Below are positions 54,816-64,000 of a DNA stretch of 64,000 bases, piece by piece. Positions within the stretch are counted from its first letter, which is position 1. Every line of letters begins with the position of its first letter. The position numbers were made by a program, and so were the translations under genes. The notes below the pieces were generated by a model. That model did no database searches, was not told the origin of the DNA, and saw nothing but the letters and a program-made list of their open reading frames with translations. Location of the stretch: contig NZ_SCFY01000014.1 in the NCBI RefSeq assembly GCF_007049795.1, forward strand, positions 1 to 64,000. Direction: 5' to 3'. The DNA comes from Ectopseudomonas mendocina (GTDB lineage Bacteria > Pseudomonadota > Gammaproteobacteria > Pseudomonadales > Pseudomonadaceae).

Positions 54816-56006
54816 TCAGACCGCAACCCTGTTACGCCCGAAAGCCTTTGCCTCGTATAGCGCTCGGTCAGCCTGTTCGTACAGCAGGCTCAATTCAGGT
54901 TGGCTATCGGGGCTCAGGCAAGCGATGCCGATGGACATGGTCAGTACATCGGCGCTCCCGGAGCCGCGGTGAGCAATGCCCGCTTCCTCCAGCGAATGGC
55001 GCAAAGCCTCGGCGCGTAGCCTGGCTTCATCGGCGCTGATGTCGAACAACAACAGCGCGAACCCCTCACCGCCAAGCCGTACGCCCATATCCAGTGGCCG
55101 CCGCGCTGCCTGCTCGATCAGTGCTCCGACACGCTGCAAAGCCGCGTCGCCAGCCTGGTGGCCGTAGCAATCGTTGTATGCCTTGAAATGGTCGATGTCG
55201 CAGAGCAGCAGTGCCAGCGATATGCCCTCACGCTGCGCCTGGCGCCAGAGACGCTCGAACTGTCGGTTGAAGCTGCGACGGTTGTGCAGCCCGGTCAGAC
55301 TGTCGTGGTGGGCAAGCAGATGCATCAGGCGGCTGATCAGAAAATGCTCGCGTGATTTGTATTCCAGGAGGTAGCAACCGACGGCGCCGATAAGATTGCC
55401 GAAGCCCAGGAACAGCAGGTTGTTGATCAATCGTGGAGCCGGCAGCCCTGCGGCCAATTCCGCCAGCACATAGGCGAGCAACACCACCAGAGAACAGGCA
55501 AGCGCCTCGCTCAAACGCAGGCCGACCAGAAAGTACGCCGCCATGCTCACCAACAGCAGGCCTTCATAGGGGTAGCCAGGGTCGGCGCGATGAGCGATAC
55601 CGACAATCACCGTTGCCCCCACCCCGAGCACGAGGATGCAGATCATGCTCAGCGGTAACAGAAGATGGCTGTGTCGCCGCCGCAGGATCAGGGTCGCGCA
55701 AACCAGCAGGGTGACCAGCGCCACCAGGCGCACTGCGATCACCCAGCCCAGGTGCGATGCAGGCACCACCAACATGTCCAACACCGTCAGGGCCAGCCAG
55801 ATGACCGTGGCGACGCACAGCGCGATACGTTTGAGTTCGAAACCGTCCTCAAGCATGTGCGCACGATATTCATGCTCGAGAGCGCGGGAAAAACGCAGCC
55901 GCCGAAACCCCAGGCTCAACTGCTCGGCATAAGGGCTCGGACGAACCTCGTCGTACCAGGCGTGATAGTCAGGCACCCTCACCTCGTTATCTCGCGGCCT
56001 GCCCAC
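54816..56006 (-). CDS. HsbD-type membrane GGDEF protein with altered GGEGF motif
   Basis: A 396-residue protein in the position of hsbD, next to recQ. A cytoplasmic N-terminus is followed by six membrane helices (residues about 60-215), then a GGDEF domain (about 230-396): DSLTGLHNRRSFNRQFE, CDIDHFKAYNDCYGHQAGD and a product-inhibition site RPLD (303-306) five residues before the active-site loop. The loop reads GGEGF (312-316), not GGEEF, so the metal-binding Glu is replaced by Gly; enzymatic activity is doubtful. The start is uncertain: GTG at 56006, or the GTG at V11 behind GAGGTGAG. Confidence 0.85.
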   Translation of the reverse strand: MGRPRDNEVRVPDYHAWYDEVRPSPYAEQLSLGFRRLRFSRALEHEYRAHMLEDGFELKRIALCVATVIWLALTVLDMLVVPASHLGWVIAVRLVALVTLLVCATLILRRRHSHLLLPLSMICILVLGVGATVIVGIAHRADPGYPYEGLLLVSMAAYFLVGLRLSEALACSLVVLLAYVLAELAAGLPAPRLINNLLFLGFGNLIGAVGCYLLEYKSREHFLISRLMHLLAHHDSLTGLHNRRSFNRQFERLWRQAQREGISLALLLCDIDHFKAYNDCYGHQAGDAALQRVGALIEQAARRPLDMGVRLGGEGFALLLFDISADEARLRAEALRHSLEEAGIAHRGSGSADVLTMSIGIACLSPDSQPELSLLYEQADRALYEAKAFGRNRVAV

Positions 56007-56066
56007 ACCTTAGCCCTGCGAGCGAAATGCCGCCAGAATCAGGCTGCCAAGTTTCACCGAGGACGC

Positions 56067-58199
56067 TTAGATCTCGAACTCGGCCTGCAGCGCCGCACGC
56101 ACGCAGTAGAGCACCACTTCGTCGACCCGTCCGGCGAACAGCGGGGCAATCTCGCTGACCGCCGGTAACTCGCCCTCGCCATCGAGGAAGGTCTCCTGAA
56201 TCTCGCCCAATAGCTCCTCAGGAAGATCCAGCGCCTGCTCCAGGGTCAGTTGCTGCTGGGCGATTGCCTCGGCTAGCAGGCTGTAGACGTTCTTCTCGGT
56301 GCAACCTAACTGGCCGGCGATTTGCGTCGGGGTCATACCGGCGCGAGCCAGGCTGACCAGCTCATGACGCAGATCGGCCACCGGCGGTGGCGTGTCATCC
56401 GCGCTGCTGCCGTTGAGTACTTCCAGGAAGGCCTGGCCGTAGCGTTCCAGCTTGCGCGCTCCGACGCCGCTGACCTCGGCCATTTCACTCAGCGAGCTGG
56501 GCTGGCTGCGCAACATTTCCAGCAACGTGGCATCAGGGAAGATCACGTACGGCGGTACGCTGTGCTCTTCGGCCAACTTACGACGCAGACTGCGTAGCGC
56601 CTCCCACATGTCCCGCTCATGGCCACGCACCAGTTGGCTGGCAGCGCTACTGGAGGCCTTGGCCGCCTGCGCCGGCTTGGGCTCACGACGCAGTTGCAGG
56701 CTGACCTCACCACGCAGCAGCGGCCTGCAGGACTCAGTCAGGCGCAAACCGCCGAAACCGTCCAGATCGACATCGGCCAGGCCGCGTGCGACCAACTGGC
56801 GGAACAGGGTTCGCCACTCGACCTCGGAAAAGCCCTTGCCGACGCCGAACACTGCCAGGTGCTGATGACCGGCGGCGCGAATCTTCTCGTTGTCGCGGCC
56901 CAGCAGAATGTCCACCAGATGGCCGACGCCGTAGCGCTGGCCACTGCGGTACACCGCCGACAACGCCTGACGCGCCGGCTCGGTGGCATCCCAGGTCTCG
57001 ACGCCGTCGATGCAGTTATCGCAATGCCCGCAGGGGTTGGGCAATTCTTCATCGAAGTAGGTCAGCAGCGCCTGACGGCGGCAGCGTGTTTCCTCGCACA
57101 AGGCGAGCATGGCATCGAGCTTGTGCTGCTCGATGCGCTTGTGGCGCTCGTCGCCTTCGGAATTGTTGAGCATCTGCTTGAGGAAGATCACGTCCTGCAG
57201 GCCGTAAGCCATCCAGGCATCAGCCGGCAGACCGTCACGACCGGCGCGACCGGTCTCCTGGTAGTAGGCTTCCAGCGATTTGGGCAGATCGAGGTGACAG
57301 ACGAAGCGCACGTTAGGCTTGTCGATGCCCATACCGAAAGCGATGGTGGCCACCATGATCAGGCCTTCCTCATTGAGGAAGCGCTTCTGATTGAAGGCAC
57401 GCAATTCGTTGGGCAGGCCGGCGTGATAAGGCAAGGCCGGGAAGCCCTGACTGCTGAGAAAGTCGGCAACCTCCTCGACCTTCTTGCGCGACAGGCAATA
57501 GACGATGCCGGCATCGCCCTTGCGCGCGGCGAGAAAACCGAGCAGTTGCTTGCGCGGCTGATCCTTGGGCTGAATGCGATAGAAGATGTTCGGCCGATCG
57601 AAGCTCGACAGAAAGCGCTCAGCGTTGTCCAGGTGCAGGCGCTGGACAATTTCCTCACGGGTACGTTTGTCCGCGGTGGCGGTCAGGGCGATGCGCGGTA
57701 TATTGGGAAACAGCTCAGCAAGCTGGCCGAGCTGCAGGTACTCAGGCCGGAAGTCGTGACCCCACTGCGACACGCAATGCGCTTCGTCGATGGCAAACAA
57801 GGCGATATCCAGGCCCTGCAGGAAGCTCAGCATGCGCGGCTGCACCAGGCGCTCGGGCGCCAGGTAGAGCATCTTGATCTGCCCGCGACGGATACGGTCG
57901 GCGATCTCGCGCTGCTCGTCAGGGCTCAAGGTGGAATTCAGCGCCACAGCTGCCACACCCAACTCGTCGAGGGTGGCCACCTGATCGTCCATCAAGGCGA
58001 TCAGCGGCGAGACCACCACCGCCAGGCCCTCGCGCATCAGCGCCGGTACCTGGAAGCATAGCGACTTGCCGCCGCCGGTAGGCATCAACACCAAGGCATC
58101 GCCGCCGCCGGCCACACGCTCGATGATCGCGGCCTGATTGCCGCGAAAGGCGTCGTAGCCGAAAACGTCTTTGAGAATGCGCATGGCGTGGTCGAGCAT
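56067..58199 (-). CDS. recQ: ATP-dependent DNA helicase RecQ
   Basis: A 710-residue helicase; the ATG after GGAGGCCTTC is used. Motifs: FRGNQ (motif 0, near 20), MPTGGGKS (Walker A, near 45), [29 protein letters not shown] (DEAH box, near 136), LTATAD, and [10 protein letters not shown] (motif VI, near 325). The RQC zinc site uses CRRQALL, CGHCDNC. One HRDC domain follows (near 520-590), then a C-terminal extension. It unwinds recombination intermediates. Confidence 0.95.
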   Translation of the reverse strand: MLDHAMRILKDVFGYDAFRGNQAAIIERVAGGGDALVLMPTGGGKSLCFQVPALMREGLAVVVSPLIALMDDQVATLDELGVAAVALNSTLSPDEQREIADRIRRGQIKMLYLAPERLVQPRMLSFLQGLDIALFAIDEAHCVSQWGHDFRPEYLQLGQLAELFPNIPRIALTATADKRTREEIVQRLHLDNAERFLSSFDRPNIFYRIQPKDQPRKQLLGFLAARKGDAGIVYCLSRKKVEEVADFLSSQGFPALPYHAGLPNELRAFNQKRFLNEEGLIMVATIAFGMGIDKPNVRFVCHLDLPKSLEAYYQETGRAGRDGLPADAWMAYGLQDVIFLKQMLNNSEGDERHKRIEQHKLDAMLALCEETRCRRQALLTYFDEELPNPCGHCDNCIDGVETWDATEPARQALSAVYRSGQRYGVGHLVDILLGRDNEKIRAAGHQHLAVFGVGKGFSEVEWRTLFRQLVARGLADVDLDGFGGLRLTESCRPLLRGEVSLQLRREPKPAQAAKASSSAASQLVRGHERDMWEALRSLRRKLAEEHSVPPYVIFPDATLLEMLRSQPSSLSEMAEVSGVGARKLERYGQAFLEVLNGSSADDTPPPVADLRHELVSLARAGMTPTQIAGQLGCTEKNVYSLLAEAIAQQQLTLEQALDLPEELLGEIQETFLDGEGELPAVSEIAPLFAGRVDEVVLYCVRAALQAEFEI

Positions 58200-58370
58200 G
58201 AAGGCCTCCAAATCTAGCCGCGCATTATGCCGCAGGATCGCAGGTAACAGGGCGCCTACCCGTCCGAAGCCGTTGAATCGCCGTCAGTAGAGCACCCGCG
58301 CTGGTCGCAGAGGCAGCGGTGAACTAGAATCCTTCCTCGTTTATCCCCTAAGCCTCAAGGTAACCCCACG

Positions 58371-58955
58371 ATGTCCTTCGCTGAGCAACTGTCCCGCCTG
58401 CAAGCCTTTCTCGATGCCGATGAGCTGCATGAAGAGGCGTTGGACTACGTGGCCGCCCATGGCTACCTGACAGCCCTGGCGATCTGCCCCGATCAGGTGC
58501 CAGACCGCGAGTGGATCGACGCGCTGTTCGCTGAGCCGCCGCACTACCGCAGCGACGCCGAACGCGAAGAGATCGAAAACACCCTGATCCACCTGAAGGC
58601 GCATATCGCCCGTCAGCTGGCTGGCGAAGAAGAGCCTGAACTGCCCTGCGATCTGGACCTCGGCGAAGAGCCGGACGACTCCGACCTGCGCGGCTGGTGC
58701 ATCGGTTTCATGGAAGGCGTGTTCCTGCGTGAAGCCGTGTGGTTCGAAGATGCCGAAGACGAAGTCAGCGAGTTGCTGCTGCCGATCATGGTCGGCTCGG
58801 GTCTGTTCGACGAGCAGCAGGAATTTGCCGAGATCGCTCGCGACCGCGACCTGGCGGACAGCATGATCGACCAGATTCCCGAGCTGCTGACCGCCCTCTT
58901 CCTGCTGTGCCAGGCTCCGGAAGAAAAACCTGCGCTGCTCAAACCCCGCCACTGA
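58371..58955 (+). CDS. YecA/UPF0149 family protein
   Basis: A 194-residue acidic helical protein of the UPF0149 (YecA) type: SRLQAFLDADELHEEALDYVAAHGYLTALAICP, PHYRSDAEREEI, LRGWCIGFMEGVFLREAVW. The SEC-C zinc motif found in some YecA proteins is absent here. Function unknown. Confidence 0.85.
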   Translation: MSFAEQLSRLQAFLDADELHEEALDYVAAHGYLTALAICPDQVPDREWIDALFAEPPHYRSDAEREEIENTLIHLKAHIARQLAGEEEPELPCDLDLGEEPDDSDLRGWCIGFMEGVFLREAVWFEDAEDEVSELLLPIMVGSGLFDEQQEFAEIARDRDLADSMIDQIPELLTALFLLCQAPEEKPALLKPRH

Positions 58956-59000
58956 CAGTGCCAGCCGGGGCCCAGCCCCGGCTGCCGCCAAGACCCACAC

Positions 59001-59399
59001 ATGCCGCGTGATATCCAGCCAAGCCGCCACCGCAGTGTCCGCTACCTGCTGCTGAGCATCGGCTGGCTGAGCGTGGCCCTAGGGGTCATCGGCATCTTCC
59101 TGCCCGTACTGCCGACCACGCCGTTCCTGCTGCTAGCGGCGGCCTGCTTCGTACGCAGCTCACGGCGCTTCTACCTCTGGCTGGTCACCCACCCGCACCT
59201 GGGTCCATGGATTCGCGATTACCTTGAAGGCCAGGGCATCCCGCTCAAGGGCAAGATCTACGCCCTGGTGCTGATGTGGACCAGCATCAGCTTTTCCTGC
59301 TATCTGGTGCCCATGCCCTGGGCGCGCGTATTCATGCTCAGCAGTGCGGTGCTGGTCAGCCTGTACATCCTCAAGCAGAAAACCCTGCCCAATCCCTGA
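59001..59399 (+). CDS. DUF454 (YbaN-like) membrane protein
   Basis: A 132-residue inner membrane protein: SIGWLSVALGVIGIFLPVLPTTPFLLLAAACFVRSSRRFYLWLVTHPHLGPWIRDY is the family signature, with conserved LPTTPF and a HP..G..I.D motif. Two further helices near the C-terminus. Function unknown. Confidence 0.92.
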   Translation: MPRDIQPSRHRSVRYLLLSIGWLSVALGVIGIFLPVLPTTPFLLLAAACFVRSSRRFYLWLVTHPHLGPWIRDYLEGQGIPLKGKIYALVLMWTSISFSCYLVPMPWARVFMLSSAVLVSLYILKQKTLPNP

Positions 59400-59551
59400 G
59401 CGCTAAACGCATTCCGGATTGCATTCGGCTACGGCTACCAGCCACCTCTTCGACAAGCTTTTGACGCTACTTCCTTGTTCTAACGAAGCGGCCGGCAAAA
59501 ATCCGACACCTCGCCTAGACTCTGTCAATCGAGCCTGGAGACGACGACCCC

Positions 59552-60232
59552 ATGCGACGGCTGCGCGTTCAGGGATGGCGGTGGCAGCTGCTGATCCTGT
59601 GGATTGGCGGCGTGCTGCTGGCCGCGTTGGCAGTCGCCGACTGGGACTTTGCCGTGATCGTGAAGAACGCGGAGACCCGCTACGGCAACCTCGGCCCGGC
59701 TCGCAAACGCATTCTCGACTGGGAAGAGTTGATCAAGAGCAGCGCCAGCCTGAACGAGGCGGACAAGCTCAACGAGGTCAATCGCTTCTTCAACCGCACC
59801 ATCCGCTTCGTCGATGACATCCAGCTCTGGCGTGAGAACGACTACTGGGCCACGCCACTAGAAATGCTGGTCAAGGGCGCAGGCGATTGCGAGGACTACT
59901 CCATCGCCAAGTACTTCACCCTGCGCCGCCTCGGTATCCCCAGCGAGAAGCTGCGCATCACCTACGTCAAGGCGCTGAATTACAACCAGGCGCACATGGT
60001 GCTGACCTACTACGCCAGCCCCACTGCCGAGCCGTTGGTACTGGACAACCTGATCAACGACATCCGCCCTGCCTCACAACGCAACGACCTGCTGCCGGTG
60101 TACGCCTTCAATGCCGAAGGCCTCTACCTGCCCGGTTCGAACACGCGCAAGAGCGACTCCAAGAAGCTCTCGCGCTGGCAAGACATCCTGAAAAAAATGC
60201 ATGCCGAAGGTTTCGCCGTGGGCGAAGGCTAG
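59552..60232 (+). CDS. lapG: LapG periplasmic cysteine protease
   Basis: A 226-residue transglutaminase-like protease. An N-terminal signal anchor (residues about 11-29) precedes the catalytic domain with the triad C113 (GAGDCEDYS), H148 (NQAHMVL) and D165 (LVLDNL). When c-di-GMP is low, LapG cuts the N-terminal region of the LapA-type adhesin and releases the cell from the surface. It lies nine bases upstream of lapD. Confidence 0.92.
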   Translation: MRRLRVQGWRWQLLILWIGGVLLAALAVADWDFAVIVKNAETRYGNLGPARKRILDWEELIKSSASLNEADKLNEVNRFFNRTIRFVDDIQLWRENDYWATPLEMLVKGAGDCEDYSIAKYFTLRRLGIPSEKLRITYVKALNYNQAHMVLTYYASPTAEPLVLDNLINDIRPASQRNDLLPVYAFNAEGLYLPGSNTRKSDSKKLSRWQDILKKMHAEGFAVGEG

Positions 60233-60241
60233 GAGGAAACC

Positions 60242-62188
60242 ATGTCCCTGCTCAAACAACTGTTCCTCGCCATCTGCCTGTTCCTAGTGCTTGCCTTCAC
60301 CGGCAGTTTCATCGCCAGTGTCGAAAGCTCGCGCGAACAGTCGATCAGTCAACTGCGCTCGCATGCTCAGGATGCCGCCACGGCACTGGGCCTGTCGCTG
60401 ACCCCGCACGTGGACGATCCGGCGATGATCGAGCTGATGGTCAGTTCGATCTTCGACAGTGGCTACTTCGCCAGCATTCGCGTGGTGCGCATCGCCGACG
60501 ACAGCGTGATCGTCGAGCGCAGCACCGAGATCAAACCCGAAAACGTACCCGGCTGGTTCGTCGACCTGGTCGATCTGCGGCCCCAGGGTGGCGATGCGTT
60601 GATCATGCGCGACTGGGAGCAGGCGGCACGGGTCGAAGTGCTCAGCCACCCGCAGTTCGCCCTCGCTCGCCTGTGGGACAGCGCCATAGGCAGCTTGCTC
60701 TGGCTATTGCTCTGCGGCCTGGTCAGTGCCGTGCTCGGGGGCTGGCTGCTGCGCACCCAACTGCGACCATTGGACAACATGGTGCAGCAGGCGCAGGCCA
60801 TTACCCGCCGTGAATTTCTCACCCTGCCCCGCGTGCCACGCACACCGGAACTCAAACGTGTGGTGCTGGCGATGAACCAGATGGTCGACAAGCTCAAGAC
60901 GCTGTTCGCCGAAGAGGCCACGCGCAGCGAGAAATTGCGCGAAGAAGCCTATCAGGACGGCCTCACCGGCCTGGCCAACCGCCGTCAGTTCGACATACGC
61001 CTGAGCAACCAGTTGGTGATCAACGAGCAGCATCCAGATGGCTATCTGTTGCTACTGCGCCTCAACGACTTGGGCGGCCTCAACCAGCGTCTCGGCGGAC
61101 AACGTACCGATGCGCTGATCGCCGCACTGGGCGATCAACTCAGACAACTGCTGGCGCTACCAGGGCGCAGCCAATGGCTGGCATCACGCAACCGCGGCGG
61201 CGAGTTCACGCTGCTGGCGCCCGGCCTCAATAGCGAAGACGCAGAGCGCCTGGCTCGTGAGCTAAGCGAAGCGCTGAACAGCCTGAAGCAGACCGGTGCC
61301 AGCGACTGCGATCCCGTTGCCCACATCGGGATTGCCGCCTTTCGTCCCGGCGAACAGAGCGAGGTGGTGCTGAGTCGCGCGGACCAGGCGTTAGCTCAGG
61401 CACAGAGCAACACCGACAAGTGCTGGGAGCGACTCGACGACTTCACCGCCCGGACCACTCAGGGCTTGCATGACTGGCGCAGCTGGATCGACGATGTGCT
61501 GACCCAGGGCAAACTGCAGTTGTATTTCCAGCCTGTCGCCGAATGCGCGACGGGCAGGCTCATGCAGCACAAGGTCCTGGCACGCCTGCTTGATCCAGCC
61601 GGCGAAGCCATCACGGCCGGGCGCTTCCTACCCTGGATCGAGCGCCTGGGCTGGGCCGCGCGCTTCGATCTGGCGATGCTCGAACACAGCCTGGAGCACC
61701 TGACGCAACATCCTAGACCTCTGGCGTTGAGCCTGTCTGCCGCGACCCTGCGTAATCAACAGTACAAAGCGCGCCTGCTGGATGCGCTGAACAAGCACAA
61801 AGACGTAGCGCACCTGATGACGCTGGAAATCGATGAACGCCACCTACCGCCACCCGCCGAGCTGGAAGCGCTGAGCCAGGCGATTCGTGAGGCAGGTTTC
61901 AACCTGGGCCTGCAGCATTTCGGTGGGCGCTTCAGCCTGATTGGTAACCTCACCCACCTGGGCCTGGCGTACCTGAAGATCGACGGTACCTACATCCGCG
62001 CCATCGACCAGGAGGGCGACAAGCGGATGTTCATCGAAGCGATCTTCCGCACCACCAACAGCATCGACCTGCCGTTGATCGCCGAGATGGTGGAAACCGA
62101 AGAGGAACTCGCAGTGCTGACCAAACTGGGCATCCACGGCGCCATGGGCCGTCTGATCGGCGCACCGGCGCCGTGGAGCAAGCAATAG
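60242..62188 (+). CDS. lapD: LapD c-di-GMP receptor (degenerate GGDEF-EAL)
   Basis: A 648-residue inner membrane receptor. A membrane helix (residues 8-24) leads to the periplasmic output domain (about 25-150) with WFVDL segment binding LapG, a second helix (about 150-172), HAMP (LLRTQLRPLDNMVQQAQAITRREF), a GGDEF domain reduced to RGGEF near 320, and an EAL domain reduced to KVLARL near 443. Both catalytic motifs are degenerate, as in known LapD, leaving c-di-GMP binding only. With c-di-GMP bound, it holds LapG away from the adhesin. Confidence 0.93.
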   Translation: MSLLKQLFLAICLFLVLAFTGSFIASVESSREQSISQLRSHAQDAATALGLSLTPHVDDPAMIELMVSSIFDSGYFASIRVVRIADDSVIVERSTEIKPENVPGWFVDLVDLRPQGGDALIMRDWEQAARVEVLSHPQFALARLWDSAIGSLLWLLLCGLVSAVLGGWLLRTQLRPLDNMVQQAQAITRREFLTLPRVPRTPELKRVVLAMNQMVDKLKTLFAEEATRSEKLREEAYQDGLTGLANRRQFDIRLSNQLVINEQHPDGYLLLLRLNDLGGLNQRLGGQRTDALIAALGDQLRQLLALPGRSQWLASRNRGGEFTLLAPGLNSEDAERLARELSEALNSLKQTGASDCDPVAHIGIAAFRPGEQSEVVLSRADQALAQAQSNTDKCWERLDDFTARTTQGLHDWRSWIDDVLTQGKLQLYFQPVAECATGRLMQHKVLARLLDPAGEAITAGRFLPWIERLGWAARFDLAMLEHSLEHLTQHPRPLALSLSAATLRNQQYKARLLDALNKHKDVAHLMTLEIDERHLPPPAELEALSQAIREAGFNLGLQHFGGRFSLIGNLTHLGLAYLKIDGTYIRAIDQEGDKRMFIEAIFRTTNSIDLPLIAEMVETEEELAVLTKLGIHGAMGRLIGAPAPWSKQ

Positions 62189-62280
62189 CTGCAGGTGCCC
62201 CTACCGGGGGTAGTTTCTGAAAATTACGGTTGGCGCACCGGCCGCTTCGCCGCGCGGCGCATAGCCTACAAAGGCCTGGT

Positions 62281-62622
62281 TTAAACCAGATCGTGCTCGT
62301 CGTCGCCAAGCAGACCGCTGAGGCCCTCGATTTCGGCGCGGGCGATGGCACGCTGGTCGAGCTTCTGCCGAGCGGCCTCGGGCAGGTCGGTGTAGCGGAT
62401 CGCACCGCGCTCTACAAGCACGCTGACCACGTCTTCCAACACACGCACCAGCTCCAAGTCGGATTGCTTCAGGCTGTCCAGGCGCGCCTTGACCTCTTCC
62501 TTGGCAGCCAGCCAGGTATGCAACTCCTCGCTCTCGACAGCCAGGTTCTCCGTCATACCCTCAAAGGGTTCATGTTCGACTCGCAACAAACGCCCGGCCG
62601 CGTCGCGCTGTACATAAACCAT
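62281..62622 (-). CDS. Hypothetical protein (annotated in relatives as tryptophan synthase beta-like)
   Basis: A 113-residue protein from MVYVQRDAAGRLLRVEHEPFEGMTE, helical afterwards (LAAKEEVKARLDSLKQSDLELVRVLEDVVSVLVERGAIRYTDLPEAARQKL). Similar proteins in Pseudomonas carry a misleading tryptophan-synthase label; there is no PLP site. It lies directly after the adhesin terminator in the same direction. Confidence 0.75.
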   Translation of the reverse strand: MVYVQRDAAGRLLRVEHEPFEGMTENLAVESEELHTWLAAKEEVKARLDSLKQSDLELVRVLEDVVSVLVERGAIRYTDLPEAARQKLDQRAIARAEIEGLSGLLGDDEHDLV

Positions 62623-62644
62623 CGGTGCCTCCAGCAAACGCCAT

Positions 62645-62682
62645 AAAAAAGCCCACTACTCGGAGCGAGTAGCGGGCTTACT
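62645..62682 (-). terminator. Terminator of the RTX adhesin gene
   Basis: On the minus strand AAGCCCGCTACTCG and CGAGTAGTGGGCTT pair with one mismatch around a CTC loop, and six T follow. It ends transcription from the adhesin gene, 90 bases after its stop codon. Confidence 0.88.
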
Positions 62683-62773
62683 CTAGTTGAGTGCACCAAC
62701 TAAGGAAACTCTGATAAGCATTTCCCTTTGCCCGAGAGGCCACTACTGCGACGCAATGGCGACAGTGTGCGCC

Positions 62774-64000
62774 TCAGGCGACCAGCTGGTTATGATCCAA
62801 CATGTCCTGGATAATAGTCGCCGCATTGCCTCCCGAAAGAACGGTGTTTTCCAAGGTAATGGTCTGATCAACCGGTGCACCACTGCCTGCACTGGCGATG
62901 TTGATCACCGTACTGCCCGGCTCGCTGACGAAGTCGAAGCTGAGGTACTGCGTCAACACATCTGCAGTGACGGGCCCATCGATACCCTGCAACAGTTGCG
63001 ACAGATCCAGTTTGTCCTCGCCATTGCCGAAATCCTTGACGATGTCGTGATAGTTGCCACCACGATCATCGGCGTTCCACACAAAGGTGTCGTTGCCGGC
63101 ACCGCCAATGAGGATGTCGTTGCCCTTGCCGCCGATCAGGGTGTCATTGCCATCACCACCCTCCAGACGATCATTGCCACCCAGCCCATGGAGCGTATCG
63201 TTGCCGCCCAAGCCCAGCAGCACATCACTGCCGTCGCTACCTAGCAGGGTGTCGTTGAGCGCCTCATTCCCCATTACCACGTTGGGCTGCACCGCCACGC
63301 TGGAGCCGATACCGACCACCAGGCGCGCCGTGCTGACGTCGCCGTCCGGCTGAGTCAACTGGTAGGTGAAGACATCTTCCTTGCCCAGGTTGGCGTAGTC
63401 GGGGTCCGGCGTGTAGGTGTAGGCCCCGTCGCTGTGCAGCACCAGGCTGCCCCACTGCCCCTCGATGGTCTTCGAGGTGCTCACGGCCACGAAGCTGCCG
63501 TTATCCAGCACGCTGAGCGTCACCCCCTCGCTACCCTTGCTATCCACCGCACCCCATAGATGGTCGCTGTAGAGGTAGTTGTTGGCATCGGTCAACACGT
63601 TGCCCGCCACCGCCGTGGCCGTGTCGACCAGCATGGCAGCAGCCACGGTAATCAGGGTGATGTTGTCCACCCGGACCTCCGCAGGCCTGGACCAAAAACC
63701 ACCAGTTTTGTCAGTTAGGGTGTAGCAAATACGGTAAGTACCTGCAGCAACGTCATCTATGGTCGTACTGCCACTACTTGTTGTAGCGCCGGATTCTAAA
63801 ACCGCCCCGCTAACATCATTGACCAAACTCCATGTAAAAGTGTCGCCATCCTGGAACTGGTTGCCCAGCCATTCGTTCACCAACGTAACGGTGAACGTTA
63901 TTTTGGCACTGCTACCAGAGGCAACACTGAAGGTAGGCGTCAACGCGCTGCTGACTCCGCCCCCATCCGAATCTTTAAAGCTCAGCGTGCCGGAAGAACT
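62774..64000 (-). CDS. C-terminal part of a LapA-type RTX adhesin
   Basis: The frame is open to the window edge, giving the last 408 residues of a large protein. From the N side: an Ig-like domain (SAKITFTVTLVNEWLGNQFQDGD), a VCBS/BapA-type segment with QLTQPDGDVSTARLVV, then RTX nonapeptide repeats with GGxGxD units (GSDGSDVLLGLGGNDTLHGLG, GGDGNDTLIGG, GGAGNDTF) that bind calcium, and a C-terminal type I secretion signal region. It is transcribed toward lapD/lapG, whose products control its retention. Identification as LapA-like is from repeats and neighbours. Confidence 0.88.
   Translation of the reverse strand, partial: SSSGTLSFKDSDGGGVSSALTPTFSVASGSSAKITFTVTLVNEWLGNQFQDGDTFTWSLVNDVSGAVLESGATTSSGSTTIDDVAAGTYRICYTLTDKTGGFWSRPAEVRVDNITLITVAAAMLVDTATAVAGNVLTDANNYLYSDHLWGAVDSKGSEGVTLSVLDNGSFVAVSTSKTIEGQWGSLVLHSDGAYTYTPDPDYANLGKEDVFTYQLTQPDGDVSTARLVVGIGSSVAVQPNVVMGNEALNDTLLGSDGSDVLLGLGGNDTLHGLGGNDRLEGGDGNDTLIGGKGNDILIGGAGNDTFVWNADDRGGNYHDIVKDFGNGEDKLDLSQLLQGIDGPVTADVLTQYLSFDFVSEPGSTVINIASAGSGAPVDQTITLENTVLSGGNAATIIQDMLDHNQLVA

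Noticed and set aside
56619-58061. 480-codon plus-strand frame opposite recQ
   Set aside because: Shadow of recQ.
1-64000. CRISPR array, tRNA, rRNA or insertion sequence
   Set aside because: No regularly spaced repeats, no cloverleaf or rRNA-like sequence, and no transposase were seen on reading; the short repeats found are REP-type or paired regulatory elements.

Overview
The window joins most of a lambda-like siphovirus prophage (about 1-41.8 kb; its left end lies outside the window) to core chromosome of a Pseudomonas species (41.8-64 kb). The host call rests on gene content and order: cyaB / agt / plcP / AraC / csaA, then plpD / FimV-like / MarR / hsbD-like / recQ, then lapG / lapD / a LapA-type RTX adhesin. 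These follow P. aeruginosa and P. putida neighbourhoods. Species was not determined; a mendocina/oleovorans-type Pseudomonas is a guess.

Prophage late half, minus strand, read right to left: two holin-like genes (20.4-19.7 kb), small and large terminase, gpW-like joiner, portal, S49 protease, decoration protein D, major capsid E, connector and tail-completion genes, tail tube (10.1 kb), tail chaperone with a programmed -1 frameshift at a T7 slippery site, tape measure, a GvpU-like gene and distal tail genes. No endolysin is visible. Between tail tube and chaperone sits a 3.4-kb accessory island. It holds two plus-strand genes (one a WYL-TerB fusion) that share a conserved upstream element, small membrane-protein genes, and a Bro-N antirepressor preceded by what looks like a C4/P4-CI-type antisense RNA.

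Prophage early right arm, also minus strand: Cro, CII-like, Rha/KilAC, O-like and P-like replication genes, a dATP/dGTP pyrophosphohydrolase-like gene, an internal tyrosine recombinase, a VRR-NUC nuclease, a probable Q-type antiterminator and an HNH endonuclease, then two tandem terminators before the holins.

Immunity region (27.5-30.8 kb): CI is flanked by two arrays of three operators, each with exact 24-bp spacing, one over pR and one over a promoter-like pL. Downstream of CI, where lambda has rexAB, lies an AT-rich three-gene toxin-antitoxin-chaperone (HigB/HigA/SecB-like) operon with a perfect 16-bp palindrome in front and a strong terminator behind. A DUF1654 gene under a consensus LexA box follows. 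pL is followed by boxA- and boxB-like elements. The pL operon (31-41.8 kb, plus strand) carries many small phage proteins, an HNH endonuclease, a DUF4942-adenine methyltransferase, a probable excisionase and the attachment-type integrase next to the host junction.

Host part: the phosphate-starvation lipid-remodelling pair plcP-agt has a four-unit Pho box. A GGDEF protein of HsbD type carries GGEGF instead of GGEEF. The Lap biofilm switch (LapG protease, LapD receptor, C-terminus of the adhesin) closes the window. No tRNA, rRNA, CRISPR array or insertion sequence was seen.
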